A stretch of DNA of 13,616 nucleotides from Bdellovibrionales bacterium (GTDB lineage Bacteria; Bdellovibrionota; Bdellovibrionia; Bdellovibrionales; UBA1609): contig JAGRAG010000329.1 in assembly GCA_020435025.1 (NCBI GenBank), positions 8,060 to 21,675 on the forward strand. Direction: 5' to 3'. Each line of letters begins with the position of its first letter. Within the stretch, counting starts at the first letter, position 1. The notes under the pieces are model-generated. The model was not told the origin of the DNA. It saw only the letters and a list, made by a program, of their open reading frames with translations, and did no database searches. Positions 7,417-13,039 of this stretch are shown here, in pieces. A program made the position numbers and the translations under genes.

Positions 7417-7443
7417 TTTTGTCGCTATTTAATATCGACAAAA
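7417..7443. promoter_or_regulatory. 27-bp palindrome in the leader of the vWA lipoprotein gene
   Basis: TTTTGTCG (7417-7424) and CGACAAAA (7436-7443) are perfect reverse complements around an AT-only centre except one C. The element ends directly against the Shine-Dalgarno GGAG of the vWA gene (7413-7416). It could be a repressor operator over the -10 region (the centre reads ATATTAAATAG on the coding strand) or an RNA hairpin controlling ribosome access. No T-run follows, so it is not a terminator. Confidence 0.5.
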
Positions 7444-7522
7444 GAATGAGAAAACACAGAAGAATCTAATGAATGAGTATGATTTGCGTATTCTAGATGA
7501 ATACGATTTTTCTAAAATTCAT

Positions 7523-7993
7523 TCATTGGTCATCAAAACTTTCTTGGCAGATGGGGGCCAGCAGTCTTTCCACGGGAAAGAAGGGATGAATAGGATGGTG
7601 TTCGTCATAAGAGTTTCTTACGAGCACATTGTCACAGCTCAATGCCTTGATGTTATATAAACAAAGATTGGCTGGTTGGGATTGAGGCTGAAGACTCTTG
7701 TTTTTTTCAGCAAAGATTATCTCATTGTAATTTTCAAAGTCGGAGCTAAGTCCCAAGGACTCATGGAGGTTCGGCAGACTTCCAAATTGCTCGGAGCAGA
7801 GAGAATAGGTCACTTGATCTAAACAATTAGATAGGAGTTGACAGATTTCATGCCTGAGATTTTCAGTATAGTTTAGATGGGGATGTTCGCCAATGGCGGC
7901 ATTTGGAGCGGGGGTCTGTGGATTTCCCGTATCAGTTCCACATGAGATCAAAGCAAAAGATAAAACTAATATAAAAGTCAAGCCCACTTTCAC
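7523..7993 (-). CDS. Cysteine-rich lipoprotein (156 aa), coupled to the upstream regulator
   Basis: The N-terminus is a lipoprotein signal with lipobox LISC; Cys18 is followed by GTDTGNP, a start seen repeatedly in predatory deltaproteobacteria-like lipoproteins. After a Pro/Asn-rich linker the mature part has six more cysteines (51, 57, 66, 111, 120, 149); the first three fall in an 'IC..L..C......LC' pattern, so up to three disulfides are possible in the periplasm or on the surface. I do not recognise a catalytic motif. The GTG start at 7993 overlaps the stop of the TIGR02147-type gene as GTGA, with GAGG about 7 nt upstream, so the two are translated together. It may be the regulator's target, co-factor or just an operon passenger. 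Confidence 0.78.
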   Translation of the reverse strand: MKVGLTFILVLSFALISCGTDTGNPQTPAPNAAIGEHPHLNYTENLRHEICQLLSNCLDQVTYSLCSEQFGSLPNLHESLGLSSDFENYNEIIFAEKNKSLQPQSQPANLCLYNIKALSCDNVLVRNSYDEHHPIHPFFPVERLLAPICQESFDDQ

Positions 7994-8865
7994 TGACCAT
8001 CCTCGCTAATGTTTTTTGGAGCTGAGTGGCCAACTAGAGGAAAAAACTGAAAGTTTAGTTGGTAGACCAGTTCAGCTTGGTCGTCTTCCATAGAAAGTGC
8101 CAGTAATTGCCTCCTAAAGTCTCGAACCATGCGTTTCACCAATTCTACATTCTTAGGAGAGATAGAAATACAGGTAGCTGATATCTCCCTTTCGTGTCGT
8201 GGTATCAGTTCTATCGAATTGGAAGCACGGCGAATCATATCGTGGTGATATTTTGTGATCAGCGAGCTGGAGACCTCAGAATCTGTAGCTACAGACTTAT
8301 GAGTTTGTTGAAGGTTTCCTTGATCGTCTCTAAAGATTAAGTTGAGCTTTAGAAGATCGTCGATAGCTCTGCTGACTTCATCGGGAGTCACTGTAAATCG
8401 AAATTTTTTTGATATAGAGATGGGGTCTTCTACAAAGGTAGAAGTGCCAATAAGTTCGCGAATGGCGATGGAATACCAGTGGGCGTAGTATCGGTAACGA
8501 GCTGCTTTTAAGGGATGAACTTTTTGCAGGGACCTTGAGCGCAAAAGGCTTTGTGCATGTTTTGATTTCTCAGAAAACTTCTTAGCTTGATTGAATCCAA
8601 CCAGTGAACGAAAGTACTTTATTTCATTTTGTGTGAGCTTTAAGGCAAACTCAAATTTTTTAACGCTTTCGAAAGAAAGGTTTCGGTCTCCTTCGATAAC
8701 AAGTTTTAAATAATTAGGTGAAGTGAACCCCGCCCGTTTGGCAAAGTATCGATATGAGAAATAAGACGTTGTAGATTTATAAAATTCATATAGATCTTTA
8801 AGCCACTTTCGGTAGTTGTCGTATTCATAGATGTTTGGACGAAGAGTTGTCTGTTTTTGAGTCAT
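7990..8865 (-). CDS. TIGR02147/DUF4423-family protein, probable transcriptional regulator (291 aa)
   Basis: The family is found mainly in Bdellovibrio-like bacteria and Fibrobacteres and is considered regulatory because of its helix-turn-helix regions. Seen here: the opening IYEYDNYRKWLKDLYEFYK (12-30); an N-terminal HTH-like block YFSYRYFAKRAGFTSPNYLKLVIEGDRN (35-62) followed by LSFESVKKFEFALKLTQNEIKYFRSLVGFNQA, the family's most recognisable stretch; a winged-helix-like segment around 160-185 (TPDEVSRAIDDLLKLNLIFRDDQG); and the terminal ALSMEDDQAELVYQLNFQFFPL (256-277). No signal peptide or membrane segment is present, so it is cytoplasmic. It has only a weak ribosome site. It is divergent to the LRR lipoprotein gene and coupled to a downstream lipoprotein, making both candidate targets; this is inference. 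Confidence 0.88.
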   Translation of the reverse strand: MTQKQTTLRPNIYEYDNYRKWLKDLYEFYKSTTSYFSYRYFAKRAGFTSPNYLKLVIEGDRNLSFESVKKFEFALKLTQNEIKYFRSLVGFNQAKKFSEKSKHAQSLLRSRSLQKVHPLKAARYRYYAHWYSIAIRELIGTSTFVEDPISISKKFRFTVTPDEVSRAIDDLLKLNLIFRDDQGNLQQTHKSVATDSEVSSSLITKYHHDMIRRASNSIELIPRHEREISATCISISPKNVELVKRMVRDFRRQLLALSMEDDQAELVYQLNFQFFPLVGHSAPKNISEDGQ

Positions 8866-9050
8866 AACTTATCTTACGGAAATAATAAAAGAAAATTAAG
8901 TAGAAGAAAGTAAAGGTGTATTCTAAACGTATTCCAAGGTCCACTTTATAGGCTTTGGTCTTGTTTGTTTAGGAATCTCCTCCTGAGACAGAAAATATTT
9001 ATTCCTCAATGCTATCCATATATTTGTTAAACTTATAAAAAGAGGACGTT
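8866..9050. promoter_or_regulatory. Divergent intergenic region with GTATTC direct repeats
   Basis: This AT-rich 185-bp gap separates the regulator gene (minus) from the LRR lipoprotein gene (plus). It contains GTATTC at 8918-8923 and again at 8929-8934, an 11-bp repeat period close to one helical turn, which is a plausible protein binding site. No confident promoter hexamers were found on either strand. AGAGGA at 9041-9046 is the ribosome site of the LRR gene. Confidence 0.35.
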
Positions 9051-9983
9051 TTGCAAAATTTAGTATTGCTATTTCTTTTTAGTTTTCTGCTCTCTGCCTG
9101 CAAAATTTTAGGGGGAGAAGAAAATATTTCGGTGATCGATGACAGTCAATTTGCCATCTTTGTTGATGGCAATCTCAATCGCAGTATTTGCCAAAGCATT
9201 GGGAAATCGAACTATTGTAAGCTTTTAAAAACCGATGTTGAGGGTTTGACCTCTTTAAATATCCAAGGTCAGTATATCGAGTCACTGGAAGGGCTCCAAG
9301 CTCTCAAGAGTCTTACGGAAATTAATTTTACAAACAACCCAATAACGTCGGTGGCTCCTTTAGCTGAACTGAGTGATCTCGTGAGTATCACTTTAGATCA
9401 AACCTCAGTAGCGGATCTGAGTCCTCTCTCGTCTCTTGCGTCTCTTACGTATTTGTCAGTTAAGAACAGCAAGATTGCAGATATAAGTGGCTTAACCAGC
9501 GGATTTACTCAATTAGAGAGTTTGTATTTAAGAGGAAACTTAATAACTAGCAGTTATTTGAATGCCAATAGCTATTCAAATCTTTCGAACCTTAAGACCC
9601 TAGATTTAGGGGGTAATCAAATTGTGACTTTGACGAGTCTCAACACTGTTTCGTCGCTCGTGACTCTTTATTTGGATCAAAATGGAATCACTACGTTTGG
9701 TGCACCTAATCCTCTGTCAAACCTTACCTCTCTGGAAACCTTGGATTTAAGCCAGAATACGATTGAAGACATATCCGACCTTTCTAATGGGCTAAATTCT
9801 TTGAAAAATATTAGCGTCGCATCGAACGTTATTGTGTCCATTGCCGTTTTTGTGGATATGTCGACACTGCAATATGTTGATGTTCGAAGCAATGGAATGA
9901 CATTAGGTAGTGGACAGCCAAACCAGACAGTGATTGATACCCTAACATCAAGTTCTGTCGTTGTTGACTCTAGCCCTCAGTAG
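9051..9983 (+). CDS. Leucine-rich-repeat lipoprotein (310 aa)
   Basis: A lipoprotein signal (MQNLVLLFLFSFLLSAC) with lipobox LSAC and Cys17 is followed by a short cap with two cysteines (47 and 56), then about nine to ten leucine-rich repeats from residue 66 to about 290. Most units are 22 residues of the form L..L.+..N.I.di..L..L.., the SDS22/internalin class; units four, five, seven and eight carry 1-4 residue insertions. Such repeats form a curved solenoid that binds protein partners, so a surface recognition role is likely. The start is TTG at 9051: an in-frame stop lies 15 bases upstream and AGAGGA is correctly spaced. The signal peptide unusually lacks a Lys/Arg before its hydrophobic core. 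No catalytic domain is attached. Confidence 0.85.
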   Translation: MQNLVLLFLFSFLLSACKILGGEENISVIDDSQFAIFVDGNLNRSICQSIGKSNYCKLLKTDVEGLTSLNIQGQYIESLEGLQALKSLTEINFTNNPITSVAPLAELSDLVSITLDQTSVADLSPLSSLASLTYLSVKNSKIADISGLTSGFTQLESLYLRGNLITSSYLNANSYSNLSNLKTLDLGGNQIVTLTSLNTVSSLVTLYLDQNGITTFGAPNPLSNLTSLETLDLSQNTIEDISDLSNGLNSLKNISVASNVIVSIAVFVDMSTLQYVDVRSNGMTLGSGQPNQTVIDTLTSSSVVVDSSPQ

Positions 9984-10019
9984 TTTCTTGAATCGAACTT
10001 TTAACTCTGTGTTCTTTTA

Positions 10020-10183
10020 TTCAAAATGAGATTGCAGCTCTTTGATCAAGAGCCATTTTGGTGTTCCATGCTCAAACAGTCCTCGCCAGGCGGAGCAGCC
10101 ATAAATGTCCGCACCGCAGCTGCGGAACTGCGCGTGGGGCACCTAAATGGCTCTTGATCAAAGAGCTGCAGTCTCATTTTGAA
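10020..10183. repeat. 164-bp near-perfect inverted repeat (large hairpin element)
   Basis: The left arm (10020-10063) and right arm (10140-10183) are 44 bp each with only two mismatches; one of them becomes a G-U pair in a plus-strand RNA. The pairing can continue a further ten or so bases with more wobble pairs (GGTGTTCCATGC against GTGGGGCACC). The arm ends are AT-rich (TTCAAAATGAG), while the 76-nt centre is GC-rich and holds its own dyads, CGCC-A-GGCG (10084-10092) and CCGCAGCTGCGG (10114-10125). It fills most of the gap between the LRR and the acidic lipoprotein genes and has no T-run. It resembles a MITE or REP-like element; no flanking target duplication was obvious. Confidence 0.8.
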
Positions 10184-10235
10184 ACGTCGAAGTTATAATC
10201 AAATTTAAATACTTTTACAGCTGTCTAGAATAGTT

Positions 10236-10251
10236 TCGAATGAACATTCGA
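10236..10251. promoter_or_regulatory. 16-bp palindrome upstream of the acidic lipoprotein gene
   Basis: TCGAATG (10236-10242) and CATTCGA (10245-10251) are perfect reverse complements separated by AA. Compact size, position 59 bp before the ATG and lack of a following T-run suggest a dimeric repressor or activator site. The binding protein is unknown. Confidence 0.35.
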
Positions 10252-10309
10252 TTAAACTGGTACGCAACGTGCAAAGACTTTATGTAAGTGTGATCTAAAG
10301 GGGGAAAAG

Positions 10310-10963
10310 ATGACAGCTCGTGTTCTATATCTAATTTCGACGTTGTGTCTGGTATTTTTGTTTCAGAACTGCGACGGTGTGAATTTCGAGGATACGCAAT
10401 CTGAATTAGTCGCAAAAAATGAAATAACGACTCCAGGTGATGAGAACCCACCATCAGGGGATCAGGAAACGGATGGAAATAACACTCCAGGATCAAAAGA
10501 TGACAGTGATAAGGAAGAGGAATCGACTACGACAGATAACGACAGTGATCGAGACAAGGATAGCGATGATGAAAAAAAGGGCCATCCAACTGATAAGGAT
10601 GACTCCCGAGGACATCATGCCGACAACGAACATGGAGGGCGTTGTGATGACCATCGAAGTGGTGGTTTAAAAGATAAGAAGAATGGACGAGAAGAAGATC
10701 GAGAAAGAAATGATTTCCAAGGTGAGTATCTTTGTATCTTAGATGGTCCAGGGGATTCGGTAAAATTAGCATTAAAAGAAAGCAATCTTAGAGGAGATCA
10801 GTCCACTCCAGAATCTGTGTGTGTTTCTAAGGCTGGGTGTGAGCAAATCGTAAATTCGGCGTTTTATGTAAAACGTGCCAAGAGGTCTGGTGCCTGCAAT
10901 GGAAGAAATCCTCATGTCATTCATCTTTCGGATGAAGAATTGATCCATCTTGTCAGCCAATAA
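10310..10963 (+). CDS. Lipoprotein with acidic/charged low-complexity linker and cysteine-containing C-terminal domain (217 aa)
   Basis: The signal MTARVLYLISTLCLVFLFQNC ends in a non-canonical FQNC lipobox that is common in Bdellovibrio-like lipoproteins; Cys21 would be lipidated. Residues about 30-138 are low-complexity, dominated by Asp, Glu, Lys, Arg, Gly and His (for example DNDSDRDKDSDDEKK and HHADNEHGGRCDDH), predicted disordered and possibly cation-binding. A compact C-terminal domain (139-217) has CILDGPGDSVKLAL, TPESVCVSKAGCEQIV and GACNGRNPHVIHLSD, with cysteines 142, 171, 177 and 196 suited to two disulfides. I do not know its function. A strong AAAGGGGG site precedes the ATG and a strong terminator follows, indicating a single-gene unit. 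The linker may act as a spacer from the membrane. Confidence 0.8.
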   Translation: MTARVLYLISTLCLVFLFQNCDGVNFEDTQSELVAKNEITTPGDENPPSGDQETDGNNTPGSKDDSDKEEESTTTDNDSDRDKDSDDEKKGHPTDKDDSRGHHADNEHGGRCDDHRSGGLKDKKNGREEDRERNDFQGEYLCILDGPGDSVKLALKESNLRGDQSTPESVCVSKAGCEQIVNSAFYVKRAKRSGACNGRNPHVIHLSDEELIHLVSQ

Positions 10964-10993
10964 GCGAATCAGTCAAATTTTACACTTCGTCAG

Positions 10994-11019
10994 CGAGGAG
11001 ATCACTCCTCGTTTTTTTT
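10994..11019 (+). terminator. Intrinsic terminator of the acidic lipoprotein gene
   Basis: CGAGGAG (10994-11000) pairs perfectly with CTCCTCG (11005-11011) around an ATCA tetraloop, followed by eight T (11012-11019). It begins 31 bp after the stop codon. Confidence 0.92.
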
Positions 11020-11117
11020 AGAAACTCTCCCTAAGTCTTAAGAGATTCAGCTTCTGTTTCCTAGGTGACTCTCATTGAACTCTATGGAAATTCTCTCTGA
11101 TATATTATTTCAACTAT

Positions 11118-11141
11118 TGACGAATCTACGTCATGATCATG
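11118..11141. promoter_or_regulatory. Adjacent dyads upstream of the exported-protein gene
   Basis: TGACG-N6-CGTCA (11118-11133) runs directly into the self-complementary CATGATCATG (11132-11141), about 80-100 bp before the TTG start at 11222. TTGACG at 11117-11122 resembles a -35 box, but no matching -10 follows. It is a possible operator; evidence is symmetry and position only. Confidence 0.25.
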
Positions 11142-11221
11142 CATCGATGGAGCGCGTTTTTGATTTATTCTTTTTTATTTTTTTTGATATAGAAATTACA
11201 GCGACTTAAAGGAAGTGTGCG

Positions 11222-11728
11222 TTGAGCAAGACGAACGTTTGGCATGCCATTACAGCTTATGTATTAGTTTGTTCCTTTGCATCATTGGGAGCAAGTACAG
11301 ATGTATGCCATCTTTCTAGGGACAATGTTGAAAGGTTAAAAGAGTATGATCGCTGTGGCTCGGCATTTCATATGGCGGCCTGTTCAACTTTGGCAGGAGC
11401 TTCTGCCGCGGCCGTTATGAAGGGTGCGGAAAAGCTCTATTCAAAAGTTCTTCAGATAGATGGGAACATTCTTAGAAACGAACTCTCAAAGAGTTTTTTT
11501 TACGTAGAAAAAGTTTGGACAGATGCATGGATAGAAGGTCATATCAAGGCGGATCGAGAAAAAGTCAGTAAGTATCTTGATTCGTTTGAAAGTAAGGGAG
11601 TCCCACCACAGATGGCGTTTGTAACTGAACTCACCGAGCTTGAAGAGCAAGCCAGTGATAGAAACGAAGCAAAGCTCTACTGGCAGTGCCATTGGTTCTC
11701 AATTGCAGAGCTTTCCTATAAGCTATAA
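11222..11728 (+). CDS. Exported hypothetical protein (168 aa as read), possibly truncated by a frameshift
   Basis: I do not recognise the family. The N-terminus MSKTNVWHAITAYVLVCSFASLGA is a signal peptide, cleaved near residue 23-24 by signal peptidase I; no lipobox is convincing. The mature part has cysteines 29, 45 and 54, a small-residue helix MAACSTLAGASAAAVMKGAEKLYSKV (51-76), then charged helices (about 84-145). The last 16 or so residues (LYWQCHWFSIAELSYKL) look unlike the rest, while the +1 frame is open from 11625 and encodes a plausible continuation to 11978. The start is TTG with AGGAAG six bases before it. Either the gene ends at 11728, or an insertion or deletion within 11625-11725 splits a protein of about 250 residues. 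Confidence 0.55.
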   Translation: MSKTNVWHAITAYVLVCSFASLGASTDVCHLSRDNVERLKEYDRCGSAFHMAACSTLAGASAAAVMKGAEKLYSKVLQIDGNILRNELSKSFFYVEKVWTDAWIEGHIKADREKVSKYLDSFESKGVPPQMAFVTELTELEEQASDRNEAKLYWQCHWFSIAELSYKL

Positions 11729-11978
11729 TCAAGTGTCTCTGATAGCTGCGAGAAGTTCTGGTAAATTCTTGATGATGACGAAGGAAAATGCGCCTGATCC
11801 TTACAACTATGTGGTCGTGGAGCCAGGGGTGGGAACGAAAATTATTGTTGGAAACTTTCAATATGGAGGAACTATAAGCTCGAACACCTATCATCCACAT
11901 CCGACTGACAATATATTACTTTATTGGAGTAATGACACGGTCGATGGGAAATATAAGCTAGAAGTAGTGGGTTACTGA
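11625..11978 (+). pseudogene. Out-of-frame continuation of the exported protein (possible C-terminal domain)
   Basis: This frame (+1 relative to the preceding gene) is open from just after a TAA at 11622 and ends at a TGA at 11976-11978. It lacks an ATG and a ribosome-binding site at its beginning, so it does not look like an independent gene. From about 11725 on the product is convincingly protein-like: VSLIAARSSGKFLMMTKEN, YNYVVVEPGVGTKIIVG, then ILLYWSNDTVDGKYKLEVVGY, alternating beta-strands with Gly/Asn turns and many aromatic residues. It probably formed the C-terminal beta domain of the protein started at 11222. A sequencing error, a true frameshift mutation or programmed frameshifting could each explain it. 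Confidence 0.4.
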
Positions 11979-12010
11979 GCGAATTAAACTTTCGAACTAA
12001 AGAGCTTCTC

Positions 12011-12973
12011 TTAATATCCCTTCTTCTTCTCAGCTAACATGCTGTCTAGTACCTCAAATACTCCGATACTACCTTTTTCCATGTCATCAATGGCCTTTGA
12101 CAGTTTTTCAAAATTTGAATCTGATGCGGGCAGCAGACTAAAGACTTCTTTTGTGCCTTCATGGACTTGGGAGTGGGGCATCTCCAAATTTCTATAACTG
12201 GGTTGATTTGAAAAGCTATCTTTGCCGTCGCCTTCATAGTACCACTTACCAAGACGACAATTGTGATGATCAACGAATTGAAAAACTTCTTTGCCTTCAA
12301 TTACAGACAAATAAGTGTTTACTTTCCAAAGAATATGATCAAGTTTTGCTAAACTCATAAAGATTCTATCATTGGTCCCATAGATTCGACTCATCGAGCG
12401 TTGATTGGCGTTATTAGTTTGGCTGAGCTTATCATAAAAAGTATCAACGATTGATTTGATGCTAGAGCACAAGTTAGTCGAGTCATCCATACTTTGGCTG
12501 ACTAAGCTGGATTGTTCATTGATTTCCAAAATCGCCTTGGTAATGTCTTCAGCAGCTGATTTTGTTTGTCTAGACAGTTCCTTCACTTCGCTGGCAACGA
12601 CGGCAAAGCCTTTACCGGATTCTCCGGCTCTCGCCGCCTCAATTGTCGCATTGAGTGCTAGCAAATTTGTCTGGTCAGAGATGCCCACTATGACACCTAA
12701 CAGGCGAGAAACATTTTCAATTATTTCAGCCATTTGATCTGTTTTCTCTTTGGAGCTAAAGATTTGTTTATTTAAGTTTGCTATTTCATTAGTCATCTCT
12801 TGAGAATCATTTACTAAAACTCTAAAGTCTTTTTCAATAACTCGAAACTCATTTATAGCTTCTGAATTAATGGAAACGGATTCGGATAGATTGGTTTGAA
12901 TATTTGCTAGGCCTAACTTTAAAAGGTGATTTTGATTTTCTAAAAGTTTTACTAATCTTTCACCAATATCCAC
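12011..12973 (-). CDS. Soluble methyl-accepting chemotaxis protein with C-terminal CZB zinc-binding domain (320 aa)
   Basis: No transmembrane segment or signal peptide is present, so this is a cytoplasmic chemoreceptor, similar in plan to H. pylori TlpD. Residues about 25-200 are the coiled-coil signalling domain; its conserved tip reads ISDQTNLLALNATIEAARAGESGKGFAVVASEVKELS (98-134) and should contact CheA and CheW. The C-terminus is a CZB domain: His213, Cys239 (in DHHNCRLGKWYYEGDG), His267 and His271 match the 3-His/1-Cys zinc set, with Cys-to-His spacings of 28 and 4 close to DgcZ (27 and 4). CZB domains sense zinc and, through the cysteine, oxidants such as hypochlorous acid. The helical signalling domain is short. 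The start is GTG, with AGAGG seven bases upstream. No che genes are adjacent. Confidence 0.92.
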   Translation of the reverse strand: MDIGERLVKLLENQNHLLKLGLANIQTNLSESVSINSEAINEFRVIEKDFRVLVNDSQEMTNEIANLNKQIFSSKEKTDQMAEIIENVSRLLGVIVGISDQTNLLALNATIEAARAGESGKGFAVVASEVKELSRQTKSAAEDITKAILEINEQSSLVSQSMDDSTNLCSSIKSIVDTFYDKLSQTNNANQRSMSRIYGTNDRIFMSLAKLDHILWKVNTYLSVIEGKEVFQFVDHHNCRLGKWYYEGDGKDSFSNQPSYRNLEMPHSQVHEGTKEVFSLLPASDSNFEKLSKAIDDMEKGSIGVFEVLDSMLAEKKKGY

Positions 12974-13039
12974 TTGTGAACCTCTGTTGAGTGTTTAATA
13001 GATATATCCTATATGGGTATTGGTTGGTGATCACGAAGA

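Larger units (their letters stand above)
9984..10309. other. 326-bp intergenic region holding the hairpin element and a possible operator
   Basis: No ORF is supported here. Besides the large inverted repeat it contains a perfect TATAAT at 10194-10199 and a perfect 16-bp dyad, TCGAATG-AA-CATTCGA, at 10236-10251, about 60 bp before the acidic lipoprotein gene. No good -35 hexamer is at 16-18 bp from the TATAAT, so the promoter is only possible. AGGGGG near 10299-10304 is the ribosome site of the next gene. Confidence 0.45.

Noticed and set aside
7487..7511. Hairpin CGTATTC-TAGAT-GAATACG followed by ATTTTT, terminator-like on the plus strand
   Set aside because: No plus-strand gene ends before it, the stem is only 7 AT-rich bp, and on the minus strand, where a terminator would be useful, there is no T-run after the hairpin.
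7469..7660. Plus-strand ORF of 63 codons starting MNEYDLRILDEYDF
   Set aside because: Most of it is antisense to the cysteine-rich lipoprotein gene, no Shine-Dalgarno is present, and its repeated NEYD/DEYD words are a by-product of the local inverted repeat.
10020..10183. Large inverted repeat as an integron attC site or retron non-coding RNA
   Set aside because: No integrase or reverse transcriptase is in the window and the conserved attC core-site ends are not seen at the arm termini.
10437..10772. Overlapping ORFs on both strands within the acidic lipoprotein gene
   Set aside because: They are shadows produced by the Asp/Glu/Lys/His-rich low-complexity codons; no ribosome site or family pattern supports them.
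12046..12737. Several ORFs in other frames of the chemoreceptor gene
   Set aside because: The minus-strand gene shows conserved signalling-tip and CZB motifs throughout; the alternatives have no recognisable domain.
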